Origin: Brachyspira alvinipulli ATCC 51933
GTDB taxonomy: Bacteria > Spirochaetota > Brachyspiria > Brachyspirales > Brachyspiraceae
Assembly: GCF_000518245.1 (NCBI RefSeq)
Contig: NZ_KI912404.1
Location: 171,897-235,896 of the forward strand
Length of the DNA: 64,000 nucleotides
Direction of reading: 5' to 3'
Both the position numbers and the translations under genes were made by a program. This document shows positions 26,707 to 35,672 of this stretch, piece after piece; positions within the stretch are counted from its first letter, which is position 1; each line of letters opens with the position of its first letter. The notes under the pieces were generated by a model. The model saw nothing but the letters and a program-made list of their open reading frames with translations. It was not told the origin of the DNA and searched no databases.

Positions 26707-28257
26707 ATGGCAAAAACAAGGGCTGATATACTCCATAATGATAAAAATTACGATATCATTATTGTAGGCGGAGGTGTTATAGGTGCAACAATAGCATTAA
26801 AGACATCACGTGTAGGAATTTCAACTCTTCTTTTAGAAAAACATGACTTTTCTTATGGTGCTTCTTCCCGTACCTCAAAGATGCTTTCAGGCGGATTTAA
26901 TGATATGAACAGCAGAAATATAATATCTACTGCTTTTAAAGTGAAGGAAAGAAATAATCTAATGTATAAAAGCTCTTTCGATTCATTTGGGATCATTAAT
27001 CCTATATATGATCATGGCGGAAGTGGTATATTTAGGGAAGAAATAAAAGCTTCATTGTATGATATTTTATCTTTGTTTGGAAAAACTAAAAGGCATGTAT
27101 CCCATAGTAGAAATGCAACATTAGAATGTTTGCCTGATTTAATAAATAATGATGTAATAGCTTCTATAGAATATTATGAAGGTTTATTAGATGATTCTAG
27201 ATATGTAATGGAAATACTTTTAAAGGCTGAGAGTTATGGTGCTGATATATTAAATTATGCTGAGGTAAAAGCTTTTGAATATAATCAAAAAGAAATACAA
27301 AGTGTTATATTCAGCGATAATATTACTAGAAAAATTTATAGTGCTTCAGCTAAGACAATATTAATAGCAGCAGGAGCTTGGGGAAACAGTATAAGTTCTT
27401 TAGTTCCAAACGGATATTTTGAGAATAGGGTTTCTTATGTTAAAGGTACTCATTTAGTTATTAACAGCGATTCTATTCATATTAATAAGGCCGTTGTACT
27501 TCCTAAAATAAAATCAAGACCCAATATATTTTTAATGCGTTGGAAAAATGCCACTATAATAGGACCTACAATAAAAAAATATAATTCTGATTTAGACTGT
27601 ATATATTCAACCAGTGATGAGGCAGAATATTTGCTTGATGTTTATAATACATATTTTAGTTCTATAGTTAATAAGAATCATATAGTAACAACTCAATCTG
27701 GGATGATGCCTGTAAACCCATCAAATATAAAAATACATGCACATCCTAATTACAGACTATTTATGGTTGAAGGAGGAAATTTCACTACATCATCTTTGGT
27801 TGCTATTAAGGCTTTAATAAAGATGTATGGAAAACCTTATAAATGGTTTAGTAATCAAAAAATAATGACAAATAAATTAGAAAAGAATATTGAATGGGTA
27901 TTAAATGAAGGTATGGTGAAATTCTTAATAGATTATTATGGTTCTGTTGATTTAGTTTTGAGGCTTAATGATTTTTGTAAGGATGACTCTTCTTTGCTTG
28001 TTGAAGTTGGACTCGATTATAGAATCAATAGAGGATTAATAAAATATTTTATAGAAGTTGAACATGCTTTGCATTTAGATGATATTATGATGAGAAGATT
28101 AAGATTTATTCTAACTGAGAATGACTGCGGAACATTGATTGCAGAGCATATTGCAGAAGAGATGGCTAATGTTTTAGGATGGAATAAAGAAAAGGTTGAA
28201 TGGGAAATAAAGAGATACAGAACAGAAATAAAAAGAGCTAGAATTTCATTATTTTAA
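26707..28257 (+). CDS. FAD-dependent glycerol-3-phosphate dehydrogenase-like protein
   Basis: The 516-residue flavoprotein opens with a Rossmann FAD motif (DIIIVGGGVIGATIA) and then GASSRTSKMLSGG, which matches the GlpA/GlpD signature GTSSRSTKLIHGG. Next come YYEGLLDDSRYVME, equivalent to the substrate-domain motif, and a helical C-terminal domain. It should oxidise glycerol-3-phosphate or a related 2-hydroxy compound and pass electrons on. The ATG at 26707 lies 7 bases after AAAGGAG. It lies about 90 bp downstream of the NuoG-like gene on the same strand, and no GlpB or GlpC is nearby, so the iron-sulfur trio may be its electron partner. Confidence 0.82.
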   Translation: MAKTRADILHNDKNYDIIIVGGGVIGATIALKTSRVGISTLLLEKHDFSYGASSRTSKMLSGGFNDMNSRNIISTAFKVKERNNLMYKSSFDSFGIINPIYDHGGSGIFREEIKASLYDILSLFGKTKRHVSHSRNATLECLPDLINNDVIASIEYYEGLLDDSRYVMEILLKAESYGADILNYAEVKAFEYNQKEIQSVIFSDNITRKIYSASAKTILIAAGAWGNSISSLVPNGYFENRVSYVKGTHLVINSDSIHINKAVVLPKIKSRPNIFLMRWKNATIIGPTIKKYNSDLDCIYSTSDEAEYLLDVYNTYFSSIVNKNHIVTTQSGMMPVNPSNIKIHAHPNYRLFMVEGGNFTTSSLVAIKALIKMYGKPYKWFSNQKIMTNKLEKNIEWVLNEGMVKFLIDYYGSVDLVLRLNDFCKDDSSLLVEVGLDYRINRGLIKYFIEVEHALHLDDIMMRRLRFILTENDCGTLIAEHIAEEMANVLGWNKEKVEWEIKRYRTEIKRARISLF

Positions 28258-28262
28258 TATAT

Positions 28263-28300
28263 AAAAGAGCAGGACTATAAATATTAAGTTCTGCTCTTTT
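28263..28300. terminator. bidirectional terminator between glpA-like gene and hisH
   Basis: A 10-bp stem (28263-28272 with 28291-28300), extendable through a G-T pair, is bounded by A and T runs. It sits between convergent genes and can serve both. Confidence 0.85.
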
Positions 28301-28305
28301 TATAA

Positions 28306-28929
28306 TTATATTAAATCTTTAAAACCTTTTAATATATTAAGTCCAGTGCTTCCGCTTTTTTCCGGATGAAATTGTATTCCATATACATTATCATTTTTTA
28401 CTACAGCTGGTATATTTATTTCATATTCACTGTCTGCGATTATGCTTTCTTCACAGTTTTTTCCATAATAAGAATGTACAAAATATACATATTCCATATT
28501 GTTAATATATTTAAATATTTTATCTTCTTTTTTTATATTTAGATTATTCCAACCCATATGTGGAACTTTTAAATCTTTATTTTTTAAATCTTTAACTATA
28601 GGGCATATACTTCCTTTTATTAATCCAAGTCCATTATATTCTCCGTATTCATAGCTTTTATCAAAGAACATCTGCATACCCAAACATATACCTAGAATTA
28701 ATTTTCCTTTTTTGGCTTCCTCTATTATAGTATTTTTGAGTATTCCGTTATTTATTTTTTCTAATTTTGCTATAGCATCTCTGAAAGCACCTACTCCCGG
28801 TAATATAATTGCATCAGCATTCTTTATGATTTTTTCATCATCTGTAAGCTTTGTATCTATTCCTACATAATCAAGAGATGACATTAAAGAAAATAAATTG
28901 CCTACTCCGTAATCTATTATAGCTGTCAT
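28306..28929 (-). CDS. hisH: imidazole glycerol phosphate synthase, glutaminase subunit
   Basis: The 207-residue class I amidotransferase has the oxyanion and nucleophile motifs (LPGVGAFRDA; GICLGMQ with Cys82) and the His-Glu pair (FHPEKSG). It supplies ammonia to HisF in histidine synthesis. No hisF is in the window. It follows hisB by 74 bp on the same strand, so the two are likely one unit. Confidence 0.94.
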   Translation of the reverse strand: MTAIIDYGVGNLFSLMSSLDYVGIDTKLTDDEKIIKNADAIILPGVGAFRDAIAKLEKINNGILKNTIIEEAKKGKLILGICLGMQMFFDKSYEYGEYNGLGLIKGSICPIVKDLKNKDLKVPHMGWNNLNIKKEDKIFKYINNMEYVYFVHSYYGKNCEESIIADSEYEINIPAVVKNDNVYGIQFHPEKSGSTGLNILKGFKDLI

Positions 28930-29003
28930 ATTAATATCCTAGTTATTGATTAATAAAAATTATTTAGGTTATTATACTGAAATAAAATATAAAAGTCAAA
29001 ATA

Positions 29004-29603
29004 CTATTGATTATTTTCAATCATTCCCTTTGTAGATAATACTTCATTTTTATATTTTTCATCTATTTCGCAGGCTTGAGATAAAGCACGTGCTACGCCT
29101 TTAAAAATGGATTCTATTATATGATGGGTATTTTCACCATGAAAAGTTTTTATATGCAAAGTTATATTCATAGAATTTGTAAATGCAGTAAAAAATTCTT
29201 TTACAAGTTCTGTATCGAAATCTCCTACTTTTTCATGTTTTAAATCGCTGTCAAAAACTAAATGGCTTCTTCCGCATATATCAACTGCTACCAATGTTAA
29301 AGCCTCACACATGGGCATACAGAAATTACCGTATCTTTTTATTCCCTTCATATCTCCCAAAGCTTCAAAGAAACATTTTCCCAAAACTATACCTACATCT
29401 TCAACTGAATGATGATAATCAACATCTATATCGCCAATACATTCTGTATTTAAATCGAATCTTCCATGACGTGCAAATAAATCAAGCATATGATTAAAAA
29501 ATCCAATATTAGTGTTATTAGTGTATTTACCAGTTCCATCTATATTTAATTGTATTTTTATTTTTGTCTCATTAGTGTTTCTTTCTATAGCTGAAGTTCT
29601 CAT
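29004..29603 (-). CDS. hisB: imidazoleglycerol-phosphate dehydratase
   Basis: The 199-residue enzyme shows both metal-binding repeats (GFFNHMLDLFARHG, DYHHSVEDVGI, HHIIESIFK). It is the monofunctional dehydratase without the N-terminal phosphatase of enterobacterial HisB. It catalyses a middle step of histidine synthesis. It is paired with hisH only; the other his genes are not here. Confidence 0.95.
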   Translation of the reverse strand: MRTSAIERNTNETKIKIQLNIDGTGKYTNNTNIGFFNHMLDLFARHGRFDLNTECIGDIDVDYHHSVEDVGIVLGKCFFEALGDMKGIKRYGNFCMPMCEALTLVAVDICGRSHLVFDSDLKHEKVGDFDTELVKEFFTAFTNSMNITLHIKTFHGENTHHIIESIFKGVARALSQACEIDEKYKNEVLSTKGMIENNQ

Positions 29604-29719
29604 ATTTTTTAATCTCCTAAATATTATTTTATATTATAATAATAATGCTTTTAATTTTTTTCAATATCTTTAAAAAACTTTTATAGATTTGATATATAAT
29701 TATTATATAGGAGTTAATT

Positions 29720-30172
29720 ATGGGGACTTTAGAAAATTTTAATGTTCATAATTTAAATGATTCTAATAATAAGATGACTAAAGAGCAGGTGAGGGATAAA
29801 GTTCATAAAGATAAAAATATAGAAAATGCTATTAAAAATGGAGTTGAAAATTATTTAGATTCTATAATGAAGCAGTTATATTCAGATACAGCAAATTCTG
29901 AGTATGAATATTTAAGCGAATATACTCTTATTACAACAGAAATTTTTGAAGATGGTTATGTTATTTCTGATGTTCATATAGATGTTAATATGATTATATA
30001 TGATTATTCAAGTAAAAATGACGGAAAAATGGAAAGATATATAGCTTTGAATAATAATTACTTAATGGGACTTAATTTAAAATTTAAATTAAAAAACATA
30101 AATGATGATATAGAAGATATTGAAGTTAGATACTTTAATATATATGGCTTCACAGATAATTTAAAAAAATAA
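29720..30172 (+). CDS. hypothetical protein
   Basis: The 150-residue product has no signal, membrane segment or motif that I recognise. It is acidic, with a helical first half (KNGVENYLDSIMKQL) and a beta-rich second half (YVISDVHIDVNMIIYDY). AGGAG stands before the ATG, and a terminator follows, so it is probably a genuine single-gene unit. Confidence 0.65.
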   Translation: MGTLENFNVHNLNDSNNKMTKEQVRDKVHKDKNIENAIKNGVENYLDSIMKQLYSDTANSEYEYLSEYTLITTEIFEDGYVISDVHIDVNMIIYDYSSKNDGKMERYIALNNNYLMGLNLKFKLKNINDDIEDIEVRYFNIYGFTDNLKK

Positions 30173-30198
30173 GCTGATAACTTATTATAGTTACCAGC
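30173..30198. terminator. bidirectional terminator between hypothetical gene and speB
   Basis: A 10-bp stem with one mismatch (30173-30182 with 30189-30198) is bounded by T runs on both strands between convergent genes. Confidence 0.8.
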
Positions 30199-30218
30199 CT
30201 TTTATAAGTAATAAAATA

Positions 30219-31166
30219 TTAAGATTTGTTTTTTTTCTTTAAAGCGAGTATAGAAATAAACTCAAAAGCTATATTAGCAGCTAAATAAGAAGTGATTTCA
30301 GAACTATCATAACAAGGAGCAACCTCAACTATATCAAATCCAACATAATTAACATTAGATAAAGCTCTAATCATAGTTAAAGTTTCATAAGAAGTAAATC
30401 CGCCAACTTCAGGAGTTCCAGTTCCAGGAGCATAAGCAGGATCAACAAAGTCTATATCAAATGTTAAGAAAGTTTTATTATTTCCAACTCTGTTTAATAT
30501 TTCTTCATTTAGTTTTTCAAAACCCATTTCTCTTACTTTATGTGCAGGTATAAGTTTTAAACCAAGCTCAGCAGCTTTTTTAAACTCATCAGGATCATAT
30601 AAAGAACCACGCATTCCTATTTGTATAGATTTATTAGGATCTATTAAATTTTCTTCAATAGCACGTCTGAAAGGTGTTCCATGATTATATTTCTGTCCGA
30701 ATACCAAATCATTTATATCAGCATGTGAATCAAAATGTATTAATGATACAGGGCCATGTTTTTTAGCTATGGATCTTAATTCTGCTAATGTTATACAATG
30801 ATCTCCTCCAAATGAAATTGGTATAACATCATTCTTTAATATTTCATCCATTTCGGATTCTATATTTTTGTAAGTTTCTAAAATATATCCCGGAATTATA
30901 TTAATATCTCCGTAATCAGCACCATTTAATTCTTTTAATACATTAACTTCAAATATAACATTATTAGGCTTAATCATTGCTGATATTTGTCTAATAGCAC
31001 TAGGTCCGAATCTTGCACCGGTTCTATATGAACAAGCTGTATCAAATGGTATGCCTACTATAGCAAAATCCAAACTGGATAAATCTGAAACTTTAGGAAG
31101 TCTCATAAAATTTCCTGTATTACAGAATCTAGGTGAGCTTAATGCACTTAATGGTTTATTTTCCAT
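30219..31166 (-). CDS. speB: agmatinase/arginase-family ureohydrolase
   Basis: The 315-residue protein has the manganese ligands of the ureohydrolase fold: FGGDHCIT, HFDSHADIND and FDIDFVDPAYAPGTGTPE. The last of these, with PGTGTPE, favours agmatinase or a close relative over arginase. It would release urea from agmatine to give putrescine. No arginine decarboxylase gene is near. The substrate assignment is by family only. Confidence 0.85.
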   Translation of the reverse strand: MENKPLSALSSPRFCNTGNFMRLPKVSDLSSLDFAIVGIPFDTACSYRTGARFGPSAIRQISAMIKPNNVIFEVNVLKELNGADYGDINIIPGYILETYKNIESEMDEILKNDVIPISFGGDHCITLAELRSIAKKHGPVSLIHFDSHADINDLVFGQKYNHGTPFRRAIEENLIDPNKSIQIGMRGSLYDPDEFKKAAELGLKLIPAHKVREMGFEKLNEEILNRVGNNKTFLTFDIDFVDPAYAPGTGTPEVGGFTSYETLTMIRALSNVNYVGFDIVEVAPCYDSSEITSYLAANIAFEFISILALKKKNKS

Positions 31167-31230
31167 AAAAATATCCTTAAAAAGAAAATTGATTATAAAA
31201 CAAATTATATTATAAAATATATTTTGTCAA

Positions 31231-32358
31231 TTATATATTTATGGAAATAAATCTGCATGCTCTTTCTGCTGCATCTTCTATTAAAGTTTTGGCATTATTA
31301 ATAGCTTCTTCAATTGTAATAGACTTTTTAAATACAGGCATTATAGAACGTATGCCAAATTCATATACTTCTTCAGCATTTTCCAACATAGAGCCAACTA
31401 CAGCAATTACAGGTATATTATTAGCTCTTCTAGCTACACCTACAGGAACTTTTCCTTCCTTAGTTTGCCCGTCAATAGCTCCTTCTCCTGTTATAATTAA
31501 TGAAGCTTCTTTTATTTCATTTTCAAAATCTATTATATCAAGTACAGCATCTATTCCTCTTTTTAACTCAGCATTGCAGAATGCAACCAATCCTCCTCCA
31601 AGTCCTCCTGCAGCACCGGCTCCTTCCAAATAATCTATTTCTTTGTTAAATTTAGTTTTCACAATTTTTGCTATGTTCTTAAGTCCGTTATCAAGTATAT
31701 CAAAACTTTCTTCGGTAACACCTTTCTGCTTACCATATACTGCTGTAGCTCCGTTTTCTCCATAAAGCGGATTTTTAACATCGCATGCCACGCTTATTTT
31801 TATATCGAATATTCTTTTATCTACATTACTGTCATCTATATCAGCAACTTTTATCATATTTTCAGCAATAGCTTCAAGTTCATTATTATCTTTATCTAAA
31901 AACTTATATCCTAATGCATTAGCCATACCTATGCCGCAGTCATTAGTAGCACTTCCTCCAATACCTATTAATATTTCTTTTATATTATTATTCAAAGCAT
32001 CTTTTATAAGCTCTCCAGTTCCATATGTAGAATATTTCAAAGGATTTCTTTTTTTATCATCAACTAAAGTAATTCCGGATGCTTCTGCCATTTCTATTAC
32101 AGCTTTATCTTTATTAATAAGACCATATTTTGCTTCTATTACTTTACCTTCTGGGTTTTTTACATTAACTTTTTTTGTATTACCGCCTGCAGCATAAAGT
32201 ATAGAATCAACTGTTCCTTCGCCTCCGTCAGCAACTGGTATTTTTTTTATTTTTGCATCTTTAAATACCTTTAATACTCCTTTTTCTATACAATTGCATA
32301 CTTCTAAACTGCTTGCACTTCCCTTGAAAGAATCTGGTATTATTATTATTTTTTTCAT
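31231..32358 (-). CDS. glycerate kinase (GlxK/GarK family)
   Basis: The 375-residue protein begins KKIIIIPDSFKGSASSLEV and contains GIGGSATNDCGIGMANALG, GAGAAGGLGGGL and ITGEGAIDGQT, all typical of the GlxK/GarK family. It phosphorylates glycerate, feeding it into lower glycolysis. The upstream gap to the next minus gene is 23 bp, so they could be co-transcribed. Confidence 0.92.
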   Translation of the reverse strand: MKKIIIIPDSFKGSASSLEVCNCIEKGVLKVFKDAKIKKIPVADGGEGTVDSILYAAGGNTKKVNVKNPEGKVIEAKYGLINKDKAVIEMAEASGITLVDDKKRNPLKYSTYGTGELIKDALNNNIKEILIGIGGSATNDCGIGMANALGYKFLDKDNNELEAIAENMIKVADIDDSNVDKRIFDIKISVACDVKNPLYGENGATAVYGKQKGVTEESFDILDNGLKNIAKIVKTKFNKEIDYLEGAGAAGGLGGGLVAFCNAELKRGIDAVLDIIDFENEIKEASLIITGEGAIDGQTKEGKVPVGVARRANNIPVIAVVGSMLENAEEVYEFGIRSIMPVFKKSITIEEAINNAKTLIEDAAERACRFISINI

Positions 32359-32381
32359 TATATTATCATCCTAATAATTAA

Positions 32382-32921
32382 TTATTCACATTGTAATTGT
32401 GATAAAATATTTTTATAATATTCAAAATTTTGTTCAATATTATCCGTTGCTGCTGTAATAGTTTGTATAACCAATCTATTTGAATTTTTTCCGAAAGTAG
32501 ACAGCTGTAATGAATCGAAAGTTTCATTATCCTTTAATATTCTAAAAATACTATGATTGGCCGTTACTCTTGACCATATTAAATAAGCATTATCATTTAA
32601 TTTTTCTAATTCTATTATTTTATAAGAGTCCATTTTATATTTTTTATTTTTTATATTGAATTGATTTTGAAATTCGTTTATATAATCGGCAACTGAATTT
32701 ATTTCTTTACTTTTTATCCATCTCAATGTCATACTAGTATCAGTTTTTTTGGTATTTGAAATTGAAGAGGCATCTATTTTTACAAAGCCATTTTCAAATT
32801 TAAATGGTATTTGATTATTAATAAATATTTGCCAATTATTTGGGTGAAGTATTGTTATGCCGTATACACTAAAAACAGATGTATTTTCTATTGTGTTATT
32901 TCTTTCAATAATGTTTTCCAT
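32382..32921 (-). CDS. hypothetical protein
   Basis: From the ATG at 32921 the product has about 179 residues. I see no signal peptide; the pattern (YGITILHPNNWQIF, ADYINEFQNQF, RLVIQTITAATDNIEQ) suggests a beta-sandwich like small DcrB/PsbP-type domains, but this is weak. A start 11 codons further upstream would lie inside the hairpin at 32943-32978, so the shorter form is preferred. The ribosome site is poor. Confidence 0.6.
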   Translation of the reverse strand: MENIIERNNTIENTSVFSVYGITILHPNNWQIFINNQIPFKFENGFVKIDASSISNTKKTDTSMTLRWIKSKEINSVADYINEFQNQFNIKNKKYKMDSYKIIELEKLNDNAYLIWSRVTANHSIFRILKDNETFDSLQLSTFGKNSNRLVIQTITAATDNIEQNFEYYKNILSQLQCE

Positions 32922-32942
32922 AGTTATTTGCCAATTTATATT

Positions 32943-32978
32943 AAACAGATGCAATTTTTATTTTAATTGCATCTGTTT
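32943..32978. terminator. hairpin terminator after the C4-acid operon
   Basis: A 14-bp perfect stem (32943-32956 with 32965-32978) and an eight-base loop lie 15 bp past the symporter stop codon. The T tail is better on the plus strand, so efficiency on the minus strand is uncertain. Confidence 0.65.
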
Positions 32979-32993
32979 TTTTATTTATATATT

Positions 32994-34547
32994 TTATTTA
33001 TTATTTACCATATTTGATATAGAATCTTCCATAACAGAAGAAGTTTCAGCACCAGAATATATTATAGAGTCTATTCTAGTATGGAATTTTGCTACTACTT
33101 CCTGAGGACATTTTGTAACAAGACTTACTAATACAAACAATATAGAATTAACTACTAATGCCCATATAAGAGCTGAGAAACCCAAAGGAGGAGCTACAAA
33201 GAAAGTAAACACTATAGCTGTTATTAATCCTGCTATAGTACCGATTATAGCACCTTCTTTTGTACTTCTTTTCCAGAATAATCCGCCTATAGTTTCAGGC
33301 AATATCTGAGCAAAAAATGGTGATGACAATTTATATGCATAATCTGTAATTGAAGCAGGTCTTATAGCTACTATTACCAAAGTTATTATCATCAAGCAGA
33401 ATAATACTATTCTTCCGAATGTTACAACGTCTTTTGAAGAAGAAGCTGCATCATTTTTAAATTTATGTAAATAAATATCTCTTGAAGCTATAGCAGATGC
33501 TGACAATAATAGAGAGTCCGCAGTAGATACACCAAAAGCAAACAAACATAATAAAGAAATAAATGCTACTATAGGAGGTGCATACTGTGTTGATAATACA
33601 GCAACTACATTATCTGGTTTAGGGAAATTAGGTCCCAATATAGCTGGAGCCAATATAGCACCTATTAATACTATAGGAGTATAAACTAAAACATAAGATA
33701 TAGGCATAGCCCAAGACATTTGTCTAAAATTATCTTTATTTGCTGCTACGAATGTTCTCATAAATATATGAGGCCATACTACAGTTGCTATAGCTCCTGT
33801 AAGTGCATTACCTATCATTCCTTTCCAGTCAAATGCTCCTCTAGGTCCAGGCATAGATAAAATAGGAGCAGTTTCAGGATTCTGCATTATTATTTCTACA
33901 GCTTGAGCAAATCCTCCATCTGGGAAATGTTTAATAGTAAGATATGAAATTAATACTATTAAAGTACCGAATCCAAGTATCATGTGGAATGTATCCATCC
34001 AAGCTACTCCTCCCATACCGCCACCGATAATGTGAAGAGATACAACTATAGTTCCAACAGCAACAGCTATAACATAAGGAACTAAACTATTAGTTGTTAC
34101 TACTACTGCATCACCTATAGCTATAAGCTGCATAGCAACATAAGGAACAATGAATATGATTAATACTAAAGCTATTAAAATTCCGTAAAATTCAGAATAG
34201 AATCTTGATCTTAAGAAATCAACAGGTGTACTAAATCCATATTCTTTACCTAATAACCATAATCTATAACCTAGTATTACAAACATCAAACCAGCAACCA
34301 TACCGCCTGTATTAGAATAGAATCCTATACCATCCTTATAAATACCTGCAGGCGCACCGTAAAATGCTAAAGCAGAAAATACGGATATAGATGTTGTACA
34401 CAATAATATAAATGGATTTAAACCTCTATTGGCAGTAAAAAAACTTTCAGATGATTTACTTGTAGTTTTAAAAGTTTTAAATCCATGAAAAACTATAAAT
34501 ATAGAGTATATTAATATACCTATAGAAATGAGAACTGAATTTATCAT
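32994..34547 (-). CDS. sodium:solute symporter (SSS family)
   Basis: The 517-residue polytopic protein has about 13 membrane segments and SSS-type motifs (GGMGGVAWMDTFHMILG, FGVSTADSLLLSASAIASRDIY). It resembles monocarboxylate- and pantothenate-type members. As the last gene of the C4-acid operon, it is a good candidate for the importer of the acid that the operon degrades, for example acetoacetate or 3-hydroxybutyrate; that is inference from context. Confidence 0.88.
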   Translation of the reverse strand: MINSVLISIGILIYSIFIVFHGFKTFKTTSKSSESFFTANRGLNPFILLCTTSISVFSALAFYGAPAGIYKDGIGFYSNTGGMVAGLMFVILGYRLWLLGKEYGFSTPVDFLRSRFYSEFYGILIALVLIIFIVPYVAMQLIAIGDAVVVTTNSLVPYVIAVAVGTIVVSLHIIGGGMGGVAWMDTFHMILGFGTLIVLISYLTIKHFPDGGFAQAVEIIMQNPETAPILSMPGPRGAFDWKGMIGNALTGAIATVVWPHIFMRTFVAANKDNFRQMSWAMPISYVLVYTPIVLIGAILAPAILGPNFPKPDNVVAVLSTQYAPPIVAFISLLCLFAFGVSTADSLLLSASAIASRDIYLHKFKNDAASSSKDVVTFGRIVLFCLMIITLVIVAIRPASITDYAYKLSSPFFAQILPETIGGLFWKRSTKEGAIIGTIAGLITAIVFTFFVAPPLGFSALIWALVVNSILFVLVSLVTKCPQEVVAKFHTRIDSIIYSGAETSSVMEDSISNMVNNK

Positions 34548-34567
34548 AATATTATACTCCTAATCAA

Positions 34568-34789
34568 CTATTTTTTTGAATAATCAACGTGTTTTTGTGT
34601 TTTGAAGAAAGCATTAAAATATAATCCCCATACTACAGATGCAGGCACTGGCAAAAATAATAAAACACAAAGCTGCAGCGGAAGCCATCCGAATAATATA
34701 GGATTTGGTATCATTGTTACTATTACATAATCAAATAAAAAGTAACATATATTAAATAATACAAACAATATTTTGATACTTTTTTTCAT
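34568..34789 (-). CDS. small membrane protein, DUF3311-like symporter partner
   Basis: The 73-residue product has two membrane segments (ILFVLFNICYFLFDYVIV and LPLQLCVLLFLPVPASVVWG). Short two-helix proteins of the DUF3311 type commonly precede SSS symporter genes, exactly as here with a 20-bp gap. It may be an accessory subunit of the transporter. A GGAGGAT ribosome site supports translation. Confidence 0.75.
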   Translation of the reverse strand: MKKSIKILFVLFNICYFLFDYVIVTMIPNPILFGWLPLQLCVLLFLPVPASVVWGLYFNAFFKTQKHVDYSKK

Positions 34790-34807
34790 ATTGTATATCC
34801 TCCATTT

Positions 34808-35653
34808 TTATTTATAGTCATAAAATCCTTTTCCAGTTTTTCTTCCCAAATCTCCAGCTTCTACTTTTTTTACTAGAAGAGGGCATGGTCTGAATTTAGA
34901 GTCTTTAAATCCGTCATATAAAGTATTCATAACAGAAAGAACAGTATCCAATCCAGCAAAATCAGCAAGTTCTAAAGGTCCCATAGGAAGATTAGCACCA
35001 TATTTCATAGCATTATCAATATCTTTAGGTTCAACTCCCTCCATAACCAAAAACATAGCCTCATTCCACATTGGAACAAAAATTCTATTAACAATAAATC
35101 CTGGAAAATCTTTAGCAGTTACAGAAATTTTATTCAATTTATCTGATACATCTTTAACAAAATTAAATGTTTCTGATGATGTATTAATACCTGGAATAAT
35201 CTCAACTAATTTCATTACCGGAGCTGGAATGAAAAAATGCATGCCTATTACTTTATCTGGTCTATTTGTTACAGAAGCTAAAGAAGTTATTGATAATGTA
35301 GAAGTATTAGAAGCTAATATGGTTTTTTTATCACATATTTTATCAAGCTCTTTAAATACTGATTTTTTTATCTCAATGTTTTCATTAACTGCCTCTATAA
35401 CCAAATCGCTGTCTTTAGCATCTTCATAATTAACACTAATTTTTATTCTTGATAAAGTTTTATCTTTTTCTTCATTAGAGCATTTATTTTTTTCTACCAT
35501 ACGGATTAATTGTGATTCTATTTTCTTGTATGCATTTTCAACTAGTTCTTTTTTGATATCTATAAGAATGGTATTAAAACCGCTGTAAGCACATACTTGG
35601 GCTATACCGCTTCCCATTAGACCAGAACCTATTACAGTAATCACTTTTTCCAT
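34808..35653 (-). CDS. hbd: 3-hydroxybutyryl-CoA dehydrogenase
   Basis: The 281-residue enzyme has an NAD-binding motif (GSGLMGSGIAQV), the substrate-binding ASNTSTLSI, the catalytic-region HFFIPAPVMKLVEI and the C-terminal GFIVNRIF. It interconverts (S)-3-hydroxybutyryl-CoA and acetoacetyl-CoA. It lies 19 bp after the thiolase gene in the same operon. Confidence 0.93.
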   Translation of the reverse strand: MEKVITVIGSGLMGSGIAQVCAYSGFNTILIDIKKELVENAYKKIESQLIRMVEKNKCSNEEKDKTLSRIKISVNYEDAKDSDLVIEAVNENIEIKKSVFKELDKICDKKTILASNTSTLSITSLASVTNRPDKVIGMHFFIPAPVMKLVEIIPGINTSSETFNFVKDVSDKLNKISVTAKDFPGFIVNRIFVPMWNEAMFLVMEGVEPKDIDNAMKYGANLPMGPLELADFAGLDTVLSVMNTLYDGFKDSKFRPCPLLVKKVEAGDLGRKTGKGFYDYK

Positions 35654-35672
35654 AATTTAAATTCTCCTTAAA

